A model generated the notes under the pieces. That model made no database searches, was not told the origin of the DNA, and saw only the letters and a list, made by a program, of their open reading frames with translations. A stretch of DNA of 64,000 nucleotides, from contig NZ_LS483403.1 in assembly GCF_900475675.1 (NCBI RefSeq), positions 558,001 to 622,000 of the forward strand, given 5' to 3'. The DNA comes from Streptococcus lutetiensis. GTDB lineage: Bacteria > Bacillota > Bacilli > Lactobacillales > Streptococcaceae. Shown here piece by piece: positions 26,464 through 35,977 of this stretch. The stretch's first letter is position 1. Every line of letters begins with the position of its first letter. A program made the translations under genes and the position numbers.

Positions 26464-27501
26464 ATGACTAAAAAAATTGTAACGCTAGCAGGAGACGGAA
26501 TTGGTCCAGAGATTATGGCAGCAGGTCTTGAAGTTCTCGAAGCTGTCGCTAATAAAATTGGTTTTGATTATGATATTGATGCTAAACCTTTTGGTGGTGC
26601 GGGGATTGATGTCTGTGGGCATCCTCTGCCAAAAGATACTTTAGATGCGGCAAAAGCAGCGGATGCTATTTTGTTGGCAGCAATCGGTGGACCAAAATAT
26701 GACAATGCGACAATTCGACCAGAGCAAGGCTTACTTGCTATTCGTAAAGAATTGAAACTGTTTGCTAATATCCGTCCTGTTCGTATTTTTGATGCGCTTA
26801 AACACTTATCACCATTAAAACCTGAACGCATTGAAGGGGTTGATTTTGTGGTGGTTCGTGAATTGACAGGTGGGATTTACTTTGGTGAACACAAATTAGA
26901 AGATGAAGCTGCGCGTGACATCAACGATTATTCAGCCCAAGAAATCCGTCGTATCATCCGTAAAGCTTTTGAACTAGCTCAAGTTCGTGGTAAGAAAGTC
27001 ACTAGCATCGATAAACAAAATGTTTTGGCAACGTCAAAATTATGGCGTAAAGTTGCTGAAGAAGTTGCTCTAGAATTTCCTGATGTGACTTTGGAGCATC
27101 AATTGGTTGATAGCGCGGCTATGATTATGATTACTAACCCAGCTCGTTTTGATATTATCGTCACTGAGAACTTATTCGGTGATATTTTGTCAGATGAGTC
27201 AAGTGTCCTTCCTGGTACGCTTGGTGTGATGCCATCGGCTAGCCATTCAGAAAATGGTCTAAGCCTTTATGAGCCTATCCATGGTTCTGCCCCAGATATT
27301 GCTGGAAAAGGCATTGCAAATCCAGTCAGCATGATTTTGTCTGTAGCGATGATGCTTCGTGAAAGTTTTGGAGAATTAGCTGGTGCTGAAATGATTGAAG
27401 AAGCAGTTGATAAGACTTTTAACCAAGGCATTTTGACACGAGATTTAGGAGGTCAGGCAACTACAGCTGAAATGACAGCAGCCATTATTGCAAATCTATG
27501 A
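26464..27501 (+). CDS. leuB: 3-isopropylmalate dehydrogenase
   Basis: NAD-dependent oxidative decarboxylation of 3-isopropylmalate. At 345 residues it has the N-terminal LAGDGIGPEIM, RELTGGIYFGEH and the cofactor loop EPIHGSAPDIAGKGIANP, whose Asp-Ile is typical for NAD. A small palindromic stretch (TCGCGTGAGAATTTGATTATTTCACGC region) lies in the 47-base gap after leuA. It overlaps the following DUF1294 gene by four bases (ATGA). Confidence 0.97.
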   Translation: MTKKIVTLAGDGIGPEIMAAGLEVLEAVANKIGFDYDIDAKPFGGAGIDVCGHPLPKDTLDAAKAADAILLAAIGGPKYDNATIRPEQGLLAIRKELKLFANIRPVRIFDALKHLSPLKPERIEGVDFVVVRELTGGIYFGEHKLEDEAARDINDYSAQEIRRIIRKAFELAQVRGKKVTSIDKQNVLATSKLWRKVAEEVALEFPDVTLEHQLVDSAAMIMITNPARFDIIVTENLFGDILSDESSVLPGTLGVMPSASHSENGLSLYEPIHGSAPDIAGKGIANPVSMILSVAMMLRESFGELAGAEMIEEAVDKTFNQGILTRDLGGQATTAEMTAAIIANL

Positions 27502-27776
27502 GTATAAAACAGTATGTCGTCTTTGTTTTCATTTTATGGAATGTTTTTGTCTTTATCACATATGGTGTTGATAAGATTAAGGCTATCAAGGGAAAATGGC
27601 GAATTCCAGAGAAAACCTTATTATGGGAGAGCATCTTATTTGGCAGTTTAGGTGCTTTTCTGGGCGGTAATTTTTTCCATCATAAAACCTTAAAATGGTA
27701 TTTTAGAGCTTGTTGGTATCTTGGAATTATCATCAATGTTGTTTTTGCTTATTGGTATTTCATGATGTGGAAATGA
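27498..27776 (+). CDS. DUF1294 family small membrane protein
   Basis: A protein of 92 residues with three hydrophobic segments: the N-terminal [19 protein letters not shown], a middle one around [17 protein letters not shown], and the C-terminal [18 protein letters not shown]. The motif [17 protein letters not shown] and the [11 protein letters not shown] pattern identify the DUF1294 family, whose function is unknown. Its ATG overlaps the leuB stop, so translation is coupled to leuB. It separates leuB from leuC. Whether it takes part in leucine metabolism is not known. Confidence 0.85.
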   Translation: MSIKQYVVFVFILWNVFVFITYGVDKIKAIKGKWRIPEKTLLWESILFGSLGAFLGGNFFHHKTLKWYFRACWYLGIIINVVFAYWYFMMWK

Positions 27777-27799
27777 TGACAAGGACAGTGGAGGAAAAT

Positions 27800-29188
27800 A
27801 TGAGTGGAAAATCGATTTTTGATAAGCTTTGGGAGCGTCATGTGATTACAGGTGAAGAAGGCGAACCTCAGCTTATGTATGTTGACCAGCATTATATTCA
27901 TGAAGTGACAAGTCCACAAGCCTTTCAAGGCCTTCGTGATGCTGGACGAAAGGTACGTCGACCTGAGTTAACATTTGGTACAACAGACCACAATGTGCCG
28001 ACGGTTGACATTTTTAATATTCGTGATTTGATTTCAAAAAATCAAATTGACACTCTTGCAAGAAACATTGAAGAATTTGGTATTGACGCAGCAACACATG
28101 GAAGCGAACGTCAAGGGATTGTTCATATGGTTGGTCCGGAAACAGGACACAGTCAACCTGGCAAATTTATTGTCTGCGGGGACAGCCATACGGCGACACA
28201 TGGCGCTTTTGGAGCCATTGCTTTTGGTATTGGAACATCAGAAGTGGAGCATGTATTTGCAACGCAATGCATTTGGCAAATGAAACCTAAAAAAATGAAG
28301 GTCGAGTTTGTCGGCAAACCACAAAAAGGTGTTTATTCAAAAGACTTTATTTTGGCTTTGATTGCTAAATACGGTGTTGATGCTGGTGTGGGTTATGCGG
28401 TCGAATATTGTGGCGAAGCTATTGATGCTCTTTCAATGGATGAACGCATGACTATTGCCAATATGTCGATTGAATTTGGTGCTAAAATGGGCTTGATGAA
28501 TCCAGATCAAAAGACCTTTGATTATGTGAAAGGTCGTGAGGCTGCACCAAAAGGTGAGAAGTTCGAAGAAGCAGTTGCTGACTGGAAAACATTGGTTTCT
28601 GATCCTGATGCAGAGTACGACAAGGTAATCACTATCGATGTTTCTGACTTGGCACCTATGGTGACTTGGGGGACAAACCCGGAAATGGGTGTTGAATTTG
28701 GTCAACCATTCCCAGAAATCAAAGACATGAATGACGAACGTGCTTATCACTACATGGACATGAAACCTGGTGATAAAGCAGGAGACATTGATTTGGGTTA
28801 TGTCTTTATCGGTTCTTGTACTAATGCTCGACTTTCAGACCTTCAATTAGCAGCTAAGATTGTCAAAGGAAAACACATTTCTCCAAAATTGACAGCTATC
28901 GTTGTTCCAGGATCTCGTCCTGTTAAGAAAGAAGCAGAGCGCCTTGGACTTGATAAGATTTTTTTGGATGCTGGATTTGAATGGCGCGAACCAGGATGTT
29001 CGATGTGTCTTGGGATGAATCCAGACCATGTGCCAGAAGGTGTACATTGTGCCTCAACAAGTAACCGTAACTTTGAAGGACGCCAAGGTTTTGGAGCGCG
29101 TACACATCTTTGTAGTCCTGCTATGGCGGCAGCGGCAGCGATTGCTGGTAAATTTGTAGATGTTCGTCAACTATCAGAAGTAGAATAA
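27800..29188 (+). CDS. leuC: 3-isopropylmalate dehydratase, large subunit
   Basis: LeuC, with LeuD, isomerises 2- to 3-isopropylmalate using a 4Fe-4S cluster. From ATG 27800 it has 462 residues, the normal length. Cluster cysteines are in [12 protein letters not shown] and [38 protein letters not shown] is diagnostic. I chose 27800 because GGAGG lies just before it and the N-terminus [14 protein letters not shown] fits the family. A longer frame from 27710 would run back over the DUF1294 gene. Confidence 0.97.
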   Translation: MSGKSIFDKLWERHVITGEEGEPQLMYVDQHYIHEVTSPQAFQGLRDAGRKVRRPELTFGTTDHNVPTVDIFNIRDLISKNQIDTLARNIEEFGIDAATHGSERQGIVHMVGPETGHSQPGKFIVCGDSHTATHGAFGAIAFGIGTSEVEHVFATQCIWQMKPKKMKVEFVGKPQKGVYSKDFILALIAKYGVDAGVGYAVEYCGEAIDALSMDERMTIANMSIEFGAKMGLMNPDQKTFDYVKGREAAPKGEKFEEAVADWKTLVSDPDAEYDKVITIDVSDLAPMVTWGTNPEMGVEFGQPFPEIKDMNDERAYHYMDMKPGDKAGDIDLGYVFIGSCTNARLSDLQLAAKIVKGKHISPKLTAIVVPGSRPVKKEAERLGLDKIFLDAGFEWREPGCSMCLGMNPDHVPEGVHCASTSNRNFEGRQGFGARTHLCSPAMAAAAAIAGKFVDVRQLSEVE

Positions 29189-29200
29189 AGGAGAGAGACC

Positions 29201-29791
29201 ATGGAAAAATTTACCGTTTATACAGGGGAGTCTGTCCCTCTGATGAATGATAATATTGACACTGACCAATTAATTCCAAAGCAATTTTTAAAAGCTGTCG
29301 ATAAAAAAGGTTTCGGGAAAAATCTTCTTTTTGAATGGCGCTACCTTAATGATAATTACGATGAAAATCCTGACTTTATCTTTAATCAGCCTGAATATCG
29401 TGATGCAACTATCCTGATTTCAGGAGATAACTTTGGCTCAGGATCATCACGTGAACACGCTGCTTGGGCGCTTGAAGATTATGGATTTCGTTGTGTGATT
29501 GCGGGTTCATTTTCAGATATTCATTATAATAATGAATTAAAAAATGGCATGCTTCCCATTGTTCAACCATTGGAAGTGCGCCAAAAATTAGCGGCTCTAC
29601 CAGCAGGAGAAGAAATTACTATCGATTTGCCAAATCAAGTCATCAAATCATCAGCTGGCGAATTTCCATTTAAAATCGATAGTGAGTGGAAACGTAAGCT
29701 TGTTCTTGGTCTTGATGATATTGGGACTACTCTTCAGTATGAAGAATTGATTTCAGCCTACGAAAAAAAACGTCCAAGTTACTGGCAATAA
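29201..29791 (+). CDS. leuD: 3-isopropylmalate dehydratase, small subunit
   Basis: Small (swivel-domain) subunit partnering LeuC. At 196 residues it has [14 protein letters not shown] and the [14 protein letters not shown] substrate-phosphate loop, followed by [28 protein letters not shown] precedes the ATG, 12 bases after leuC. It ends the leucine operon, with a terminator 49 bases downstream. Confidence 0.97.
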   Translation: MEKFTVYTGESVPLMNDNIDTDQLIPKQFLKAVDKKGFGKNLLFEWRYLNDNYDENPDFIFNQPEYRDATILISGDNFGSGSSREHAAWALEDYGFRCVIAGSFSDIHYNNELKNGMLPIVQPLEVRQKLAALPAGEEITIDLPNQVIKSSAGEFPFKIDSEWKRKLVLGLDDIGTTLQYEELISAYEKKRPSYWQ

Positions 29792-29839
29792 AGTATTAAG
29801 CAGTAGGCAACTTAACTAAGTAGTCATTTTAATATAAAT

Positions 29840-29872
29840 TGAGTTGAGATGCCATTGTCTCAGCTCTTTTTT
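29840..29872 (+). terminator. Terminator of the leucine operon
   Basis: GAGTTGAGA pairs with TCTCAGCTC around TGCCATTG with one G-U pair, followed by TTTTTT. Confidence 0.85.
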
Positions 29873-29943
29873 ACGTTAAATTCACTAAAATATCATTTTT
29901 TCAAAGTATGACGAAGTAGGCTTTTTTTGATATAATTAAGCTT

Positions 29944-30441
29944 ATGGAAAATACTAAGAAAATTGAGAATTATGAAATCATGTTAGCGCAAGCAAATGCT
30001 TTGTTTTCTAACGAAAAAAACTTGTTGTCTAACCTTTCAAATGCAAGTGCACTCTTGAAGATGACTTTGCCAAATTCTGTTTTTACTGGCTTTTACCTTT
30101 TCAATGGTGAAGAGTTGCTTCTTGGGCCATTCCAAGGTGGGGTATCTTGCGTACACATTAAACTTGGTAAAGGTGTTTGTGGAGAATCAGCAGCTAAACG
30201 TGAAACAATGATTGTCGCAGATGTGACAAAACATGCTAACTATATCGCTTGTGACTCAGCGGCCATGAGTGAAATCGTTGTTCCAATGGTCAAAGATGAC
30301 AAACTTGTTGGTGTTTTAGATTTGGATTCACGTTTGACAGATGATTATGATGCTGTTGACCAAGAGTATCTTGAAAAATTTGCAGCTATTCTTGTCGAAA
30401 AATCATATTGGAATCTAGATATGTTTGGAGTTGAAAAATAA
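29944..30441 (+). CDS. msrC: Free methionine-(R)-sulfoxide reductase (GAF domain)
   Basis: A single GAF-domain protein of 165 residues. It carries the fRMsr pattern SCVHIKLGKGVCGESAA and YIACDSAAMSEIVVP, including the catalytic/resolving cysteines. It should reduce free methionine R-sulfoxide in the cytosol. TATAAT (29931-29936) lies only 7 bases before the ATG and no ribosome site is visible, so the mRNA may be leaderless. The last base overlaps the dnaX start (TAATG), pointing to co-transcription. Confidence 0.88.
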   Translation: MENTKKIENYEIMLAQANALFSNEKNLLSNLSNASALLKMTLPNSVFTGFYLFNGEELLLGPFQGGVSCVHIKLGKGVCGESAAKRETMIVADVTKHANYIACDSAAMSEIVVPMVKDDKLVGVLDLDSRLTDDYDAVDQEYLEKFAAILVEKSYWNLDMFGVEK

Positions 30442-32117
30442 TGTATCAAGCCCTCTATCGAAAATACCGTAGCCAAACTTTTGATGAAATCGTTGGGCAA
30501 ACGGTTATTTCAACGACTTTAAAACAAGCAGTTTCTTCTGGCAAAATTAGCCATGCTTACTTGTTTTCAGGTCCACGAGGAACTGGTAAAACCAGTGCCG
30601 CTAAAATTTTTGCAAAGGCTATGAACTGCCCTCACCAGGTCAATGGTGAGCCATGTAATCATTGCGATATTTGTCGTGATATCACAAATGGTAGTCTTGA
30701 AGATGTCATTGAGATTGACGCGGCGTCTAATAATGGGGTTGATGAAATTCGTGAAATTCGTGATAAGTCAACCTACGCGCCAAGCCGTGCTACTTATAAA
30801 GTTTACATCATCGATGAAGTTCACATGCTTTCAACAGGGGCATTTAATGCGCTGCTAAAAACCTTAGAAGAGCCAACAGAAAATGTTGTTTTCATCTTGG
30901 CGACTACTGAACTGCATAAAATTCCTGCGACGATTTTGTCACGTGTCCAACGTTTTGAATTTAAAGCAATTAAGTTAGCAGCTATTCGAGACCATTTGGC
31001 TGATATTCTTGGCAAAGAAGGCATTACATACGAAGAAGATGCTTTAACCTTGATTGCACGCTGTGCAGAAGGTGGAATGCGCGATGCTTTGTCTATTCTT
31101 GACCAAGCGCTAAGTCTTACAAGTGATAATCATGTCTCACTTAGCATTGCTGAAGAAATCACAGGTAGCATTTCAATGACGGCTTTGGATGATTTTGTAG
31201 CAAATGTTTTAGCCAATCAAACTAGCCAAGCTCTGGCAAATCTTGAAACAATTTTCGATAGTGGTAAAAGCATGAGTCGTTTTGCGACGGATTTATTGAA
31301 TTATCTTCGTGATTTATTAGTGGCTCAAAGTGGTGGTGAAAACACCCACACGAGTCAAGTTTTTCAAGAGAATTTGGCTAATGTTCAACAAGACCTTATC
31401 TTTGCGATGATTGACTTGGTGACCAAAGTTTTACCTGAAATCAAAAATGGTGTTCAGCCTAAGATTTACGCCGAAATGTTGACCATTCAGTTGTCAGAAT
31501 CAGGTAAGCAAACCGCTCTAACTCAGGTGCCAGAAGGAATATCGGATGAGTTAGCTAGACTACAGTCAGAAATCAAAGACTTGAAAAATCATCTAACTAA
31601 TCTGGACAGCTCTGAGATTTCACCAAAATCAACCAAGCGTCCAAAAACAAATTCTAGCTATCGCTATAAAGTTGACCGTGTCAAGATTTTAACTATCATG
31701 GAAGAAACGATTGTTGATAGTCAGAAATCAAGAGAGTATCTTGAAGCCCTTAAAGGCGCTTGGAATGAAATTTTAGATAGTATTTCTGCTCAAGACCGCG
31801 CGCTTTTGCTTGGTTCTGAACCAGTTCTTGCAAATAGCGAAAATGCTATTTTGGCTTTTGATGCAGCTTTTAATGCTGAGCAAGCTATGAAACGAACAGA
31901 CCTTAATGACATGTTTGGAAATGTCATGAGTAAAGCTGCTGGTTTTTCACCAAATATTTTGGCGGTGCCACGAAAAGACTTTAACAGCATTCGAGCTGAA
32001 TTTGCTCAAAATCTAAAAAAGAAAAAACAAAATCCAGTAGAAGAAGTTAAAGATGACTCTTTTATTCCAGAAGGTTTTAATTTTCTAGCAGATAAAATTA
32101 ACAAAGTAGAAGATTAA
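30441..32117 (+). CDS. dnaX: DNA polymerase III subunits gamma/tau
   Basis: Clamp-loader ATPase of the replisome. At 558 residues: Walker A GPRGTGKTSAAKIF, the zinc cysteines in CPHQVNGEPCNHCDIC, Walker B IIDEVHMLS, sensor I and the TILSRVQRFEF arginine-finger motif. These are followed by domain III and a tau-type C-terminal region. I see no obvious slippery-sequence frameshift. It overlaps msrC by one base and ends with a terminator at 32115-32146. Confidence 0.96.
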   Translation: MYQALYRKYRSQTFDEIVGQTVISTTLKQAVSSGKISHAYLFSGPRGTGKTSAAKIFAKAMNCPHQVNGEPCNHCDICRDITNGSLEDVIEIDAASNNGVDEIREIRDKSTYAPSRATYKVYIIDEVHMLSTGAFNALLKTLEEPTENVVFILATTELHKIPATILSRVQRFEFKAIKLAAIRDHLADILGKEGITYEEDALTLIARCAEGGMRDALSILDQALSLTSDNHVSLSIAEEITGSISMTALDDFVANVLANQTSQALANLETIFDSGKSMSRFATDLLNYLRDLLVAQSGGENTHTSQVFQENLANVQQDLIFAMIDLVTKVLPEIKNGVQPKIYAEMLTIQLSESGKQTALTQVPEGISDELARLQSEIKDLKNHLTNLDSSEISPKSTKRPKTNSSYRYKVDRVKILTIMEETIVDSQKSREYLEALKGAWNEILDSISAQDRALLLGSEPVLANSENAILAFDAAFNAEQAMKRTDLNDMFGNVMSKAAGFSPNILAVPRKDFNSIRAEFAQNLKKKKQNPVEEVKDDSFIPEGFNFLADKINKVED

Positions 32118-32146
32118 AAGGAAGTTTCGATTGAAACTTCCTTTTA
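32115..32146 (+). terminator. Terminator of msrC-dnaX
   Basis: AAAAGGAAGTTTC pairs perfectly with GAAACTTCCTTTT around a 4-nt GATT loop. Confidence 0.88.
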
Positions 32147-32163
32147 ACTTGAAATCGTGACGG

Positions 32164-32186
32164 CGATAACTGCTAAAAGCAGTTAT
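32164..32186. promoter_or_regulatory. Inverted repeat over the -35 region of the DUF3272 gene
   Basis: GATAACTGC pairs perfectly with GCAGTTATC around TAAAA, immediately upstream of TATAAT (32193-32198). It covers the place of the -35 box, so it may be an operator or a hairpin end of upstream RNA. No known regulator site is recognised. Confidence 0.5.
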
Positions 32187-32204
32187 CTATGCTATAATAA
32201 AGAT

Positions 32205-32399
32205 ATGACTATAAGACGTTTTATTTTAATGGCACTCATGTGCGCCTTTGAAACCTACTTTTTTAATGAATGTTTATTTAATGGTGATTATTTCTTTGCT
32301 TTTTTTGGGGGGCTATTTTTGCTACGTGACCTTCAACGTGCTTATGCGGTTGATAAAGTTTTGCAAACTTTGACATCAACTACCAAGAAGAAAGACTAA
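32205..32399 (+). CDS. Small membrane protein, DUF3272-like
   Basis: A 64-residue protein with two hydrophobic segments (FILMALMCAFETYFF and YFFAFFGGLFLL), then a basic tail ending in KKKD. I recall similar proteins downstream of dnaX in streptococci under DUF3272; the function is unknown. I chose ATG 32205. The in-frame upstream codon at 32157 lies before the -10 box TATAAT (32193-32198), which leaves only 6 bases to the chosen ATG, so the mRNA is probably leaderless. Its last 20 bases overlap the 3' end of birA on the other strand. Confidence 0.7.
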   Translation: MTIRRFILMALMCAFETYFFNECLFNGDYFFAFFGGLFLLRDLQRAYAVDKVLQTLTSTTKKKD

Positions 32400-33312
32400 T
32401 TTCACCGCTACGAAGTAATTTTTCTTGACCGTTGTCGAGTTTGACAATCAGGTGTCCTTGATTGGTAATGTCTTGGGCAATTCCTGAGTATAGACAATCA
32501 TTCTCTGTAAAAGTCACTTGTTTATCCAAGACAAGTGATTTTTCTTTGTAAACTTTGATTAAATCTTTTTCTGGAATAGTGAAGAAGAGTTTCCAAATTT
32601 CGGTGATGAGTTGGTTGCGCGTGATGCTAGGTTGCTCAGAAAAAATTGAACCAGCTTTTTCGGAAATGTCATCTGGAAATTTCGTAACGTGAAAATTAAT
32701 GCCAACGCCGATAATGACATCGGTAATCAAGCCTGTTTCAACCGATGAGATAGCTTCGGTTAAAATGCCAGCGATTTTTTTACCATTGTAATAGATGTCA
32801 TTGACCCATTTGATGTCTGTTTCGATGCCAGTTAGTCGCGAAATGGCTTTAACAACGCTTGAGGCCACCATAAGCGTATAGGGTTTTACTTCGTCGAAAG
32901 GGACGTTTGGTTTTAAGTGAAGTGACATATAAATGCCACCTTGTTTTGAGGTAAAAAACTGTCTACCAAATCGTCCTTTAGCTTGTTCTTGGCTTGGCGC
33001 TAAGTAGAGGTGCGCTTCTTTATCTTCATCTAAGTTATTTTTGGCGTCTAACTGTGTGGATTGGCTTTTTTCGTTGAGACTAACAGCTATTCTTAAATCT
33101 TTAGAAATGATTTCTGGAAGTAGCAAGTCACCTGAGAGAATTTTGTAGCCACGTTTTTTAACAGAGTCAATCTGAACACTTTTTTCTTCTAAAGTTTTGA
33201 TGGCTTTCCAAATAGCGGTTCTAGAGAGTTCAAATTCACTTGCTAACTTTTCTCCGCTAATGTATTCACTTTGGTTTTGTAAATAATGATAAATTTTTTC
33301 GTAGGTTTTCAT
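32380..33312 (-). CDS. birA: Bifunctional biotin-protein ligase / biotin repressor
   Basis: Attaches biotin to acceptor proteins and, through its N-terminal winged helix (about residues 1-60, with SRTAIWKAIKTLEE), can repress biotin genes. The ligase domain shows GRFGRQFFTSKQGGIYMS (biotinyl-AMP loop, here GRFGR where many have GRGRR), KWVNDIYYNGKKIAGILTE and GVGINFHV, followed by a small C-terminal SH3-like domain. At 310 residues it is normal. The -10 box TATACT lies 6 bases before the ATG (minus strand) and no ribosome site is visible, so it is probably leaderless. It is divergent from metK. Confidence 0.93.
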   Translation of the reverse strand: MKTYEKIYHYLQNQSEYISGEKLASEFELSRTAIWKAIKTLEEKSVQIDSVKKRGYKILSGDLLLPEIISKDLRIAVSLNEKSQSTQLDAKNNLDEDKEAHLYLAPSQEQAKGRFGRQFFTSKQGGIYMSLHLKPNVPFDEVKPYTLMVASSVVKAISRLTGIETDIKWVNDIYYNGKKIAGILTEAISSVETGLITDVIIGVGINFHVTKFPDDISEKAGSIFSEQPSITRNQLITEIWKLFFTIPEKDLIKVYKEKSLVLDKQVTFTENDCLYSGIAQDITNQGHLIVKLDNGQEKLLRSGEISLSSW

Positions 33313-33389
33313 ACCAATAGTATAATATATTTTTTCTAAATATTCTTAATGAAAAATGAATTTGTTACGAAATGGTAAGAATTTTTTTA

Positions 33390-33418
33390 TAGGCAATTTG
33401 GGTAAAACGTGGTACAAT
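33390..33418 (+). promoter_or_regulatory. Promoter of metK
   Basis: A perfect-spaced pair TAGGCA (33390-33395) and TACAAT (33413-33418), 17 bases apart. Transcription would start near 33425, at the 5' edge of the riboswitch. Confidence 0.55.
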
Positions 33419-33424
33419 ATTCTA

Positions 33425-33820
33425 GTTAATGAGTCCCGATAAGACAATCTGGCGGTTTAATAACGTGTTATTCTTCGTTAGCTTATCTTGATATACTTCA
33501 GTATTATCTGCGATTTCACTGCCTTGACTAACCCGCCACTAACTGCGCCATATCTTTTTTTGAAGATACAGATTGGTACTTTGTAACTCACTAGAAATGT
33601 CTGCTACTGAACGTAGCTAGTCATTTCACGAAAAGCCGCTATGGCGCTTTCCTAAGTGACTTATTAGGTCAAAAACTAAAAGATAATCGTTTTAGTTTTT
33701 GACCGTCATAACTCTCACTGAAATGATGCTATTTTTGTACAGATATTTCAAGGAAAAAACTTTTCCGACATTTTAATGCCTAGAGGTGTTAGAATGAAAA
33801 AATAATGATATGGGGGGACA
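33425..33820 (+). ncRNA. SMK-type (SAM-III) riboswitch with long insertion, metK leader
   Basis: The 5' segment GAGTCCCGATAAG followed by TGGCGG resembles the SMK core. GTCCC (33433-33437) can pair with GGGAC (33815-33819), which includes the metK ribosome site GGGGGG; this is the known SMK mechanism, where SAM binding closes the ribosome site. TGGCGG (33450-33455) pairs with CCGCCA (33533-33538). Between core and ribosome site lies about 270 bases of folded RNA, including a perfect 15-pair hairpin with arms starting GGTCAAAAACTAAAA near 33667. Assignment is by partial consensus and gene context. Confidence 0.7.
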
Positions 33821-33825
33821 TTTTT

Positions 33826-35016
33826 ATGTCAGAACGTAAACTTTTCACGTCTGAATCAGTTTCTGAGGGGCATCCAGATAAGATTGCAGACCAAATTTCA
33901 GATGCTATTTTAGATGCTGTGTTGGAACAAGATCCTGATGCACACGTTGCAGCAGAAACGGCTGTATACACTGGGTCAGTCCATGTTTTTGGGGAAATTT
34001 CAACAACAGCTTATGTTGATATTAACCGCATTGTTCGCGATACTATCGCAGAAATCGGTTACACAAATGCTGAGTATGGCTTCGCTGCTGAATCAGTTGG
34101 GGTTCATCCATCATTGGTTGAACAATCACCTGATATTGCACAAGGGGTTAACGAAGCATTAGAGGTTCGTGGAAATGCTGATCAAGATCCACTTGACTTG
34201 ATTGGTGCTGGTGACCAAGGTTTGATGTTTGGTTTTGCTGTTGATGAAACACCAGAATTGATGCCATTACCAATTTCACTTTCTCATAAATTGATTAAAA
34301 AATTGGCAGATTTGCGTAAATCAGGAGAAATTTCATACCTTCGTCCAGATGCAAAATCACAAGTCACAGTTGAATATGATGAAAACGACAAACCAGTTCG
34401 TGTCGATACTGTCGTTATCTCAACTCAACATGACCCAGAAGCAACCAACGAACAAATTCACAATGACGTGATTGAAAAAGTCATCAAAGCAGTTATTCCA
34501 GCTAAATACCTTGATGATAAGACTAAATTCTTCATCAATCCAACTGGTCGTTTCGTAATCGGTGGTCCTCAAGGGGATTCTGGTTTGACTGGTCGTAAGA
34601 TTATCGTTGATACTTACGGTGGTTATGCACGTCACGGTGGTGGTGCTTTCTCTGGTAAAGACGCTACAAAAGTTGACCGTTCTGCATCATACGCTGCACG
34701 TTACATCGCTAAAAACATTGTTGCTGCTGGTTTTGCAAGCAAAGCAGAAGTACAATTAGCTTATGCTATCGGTGTGGCACACCCAGTTTCAGTTCGTGTT
34801 GATACATTTGGCACTAACACAGTTGCTGAAAGCAAATTAGAAGCTGCTGTTCGTGAAGTCTTCGATCTTCGTCCAGCAGGTATCATTAAGATGCTTGATT
34901 TGAAACGTCCAATTTACCGTCAAACAGCTGCTTACGGACACATGGGACGTACAGATATCGATCTTCCATGGGAAAAACTTGATAAAGTCGATGCTCTGAA
35001 AGAAGCTGTAAAATAA
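33826..35016 (+). CDS. metK: S-adenosylmethionine synthetase
   Basis: Makes SAM from methionine and ATP. From ATG 33826 it has 396 residues, the normal length. It has the conserved [20 protein letters not shown] (catalytic His16), [29 protein letters not shown] and [17 protein letters not shown] phosphate loop. I chose 33826 over the in-frame ATG 33805, because the ribosome site GGGGGGA lies between them and the family starts [11 protein letters not shown]. The SMK-type leader implies feedback control by SAM. Confidence 0.97.
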   Translation: MSERKLFTSESVSEGHPDKIADQISDAILDAVLEQDPDAHVAAETAVYTGSVHVFGEISTTAYVDINRIVRDTIAEIGYTNAEYGFAAESVGVHPSLVEQSPDIAQGVNEALEVRGNADQDPLDLIGAGDQGLMFGFAVDETPELMPLPISLSHKLIKKLADLRKSGEISYLRPDAKSQVTVEYDENDKPVRVDTVVISTQHDPEATNEQIHNDVIEKVIKAVIPAKYLDDKTKFFINPTGRFVIGGPQGDSGLTGRKIIVDTYGGYARHGGGAFSGKDATKVDRSASYAARYIAKNIVAAGFASKAEVQLAYAIGVAHPVSVRVDTFGTNTVAESKLEAAVREVFDLRPAGIIKMLDLKRPIYRQTAAYGHMGRTDIDLPWEKLDKVDALKEAVK

Positions 35017-35021
35017 ATATA

Positions 35022-35055
35022 GAAACGTTGTACTGATAGTGCGGCGTTTTTTTTA
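35022..35055 (+). terminator. Terminator of metK
   Basis: AACGTTGTAC pairs with GTGCGGCGTT, using three G-U pairs, around TGATA, followed by eight T. Confidence 0.78.
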
Positions 35056-35132
35056 TCCTAGATTTTTTGTTTCAAAAATATGGGGAAAATTTTTCAATCT
35101 TTTGCTAGACTATACAGTAGGAGGTGAGAGTA

Positions 35133-35977
35133 ATGATTTCATGATTTAATCAAACAATGACCTACCTTGAAAGTGTGTTAACGACCGAAAGCGATAAGCA
35201 AAAAATTCAACACTTATCAGGATATTCCTATGCTATGTTTTCTCGTTTATTTTCTGTCTTAGCAGATATGACCTTATCGGAGTATTTGCGTAAGCGTAGA
35301 TTATCAGAAGCAGTTAATGATTTGAAAATGTCATCTGATAAGGTGATTGATATTGCTATGAAATATGGTTATGATTCTGCGGATAGTTTTAGCGCAGCTT
35401 TTAAAAATGCCACGGTTCAATGCCAACTGAAGTTCGTAAGGAAATTCCCTACAAAGTATTTCCAAAAGTTTACTTATCATTAACGGTAAGTGTAGGTAAG
35501 TCTATGAATGTCACAATTGAAAAGAAAGCGGCTTTTGCGGTTGCTGGTGTTTTAGCATCGCAGATTGAAAGTAAAGATTGCCCAGGAGTTTGGGATGAAC
35601 TCTATGCTAAATTTGATATTGCTGATTTAAAAGCATTAGGAAATGGTCAAAGTTTGGGTGTCTGCTCAGATCTCTCATCAGGTGTAGGACTTAATTACTT
35701 AGCGGGATATGATGTTACAGATAAGAAAAAGGCACAAGAGTTGGGCTTGAGTCTTTTAGAAGTAGCAGAAACGCAGTATGCAATTGTTCCAGTCAGAGGC
35801 AATGTTCCAGAGTCTATTCACGAAGCTTGGAAATATGTTCTTGAAGTATTTTTTCCAGAAAATGGTTATCGCCACTCTGGTGCTCCAGATTTTGAGGTTT
35901 ATGCAGAAGGAGATATTCACGCTGAAGATTATAAAATGGCTTTGTGGATGTCGATTGTTAAAGAAGAGGTTAAATAG
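35133..35977 (+). pseudogene. Broken AraC-family regulator with GyrI-like effector domain
   Basis: An AraC-type HTH half lies in one frame (LSGYSYAMFSRLFSVLADMTLSEYLRKRRL, VIDIAMKYGYDSADSFSAAFKN) and a GyrI-like small-molecule-binding half in another (35420-35977, with YLAGYDVTDKKKAQ and FEVYAEGDI). Two lesions are visible. The natural ATG 35133, behind TAGGAGGTGAG, is followed at codon 4 by TGA (35142-35144), where TGG would restore the frame. At about 35414-35417, ACGGTTCAATG reads through if one G is added (ACGGGTTCAATG). So the gene is a recent pseudogene with one nonsense and one 1-base deletion. Both halves together would give about 281 residues, typical of such regulators. Confidence 0.85.

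Noticed and set aside
33600..33790. Relationship between the metK leader insert and the nrd repeat
   Set aside because: A few shared words (AGTGA, TTAGGTC) but the order and stems differ; similarity is too weak to claim a common element.
35157..35483. A separate short HTH regulator gene
   Set aside because: The frame starts after an in-frame TGA and ends in a shifted tail; it is the front half of a broken AraC/GyrI gene.
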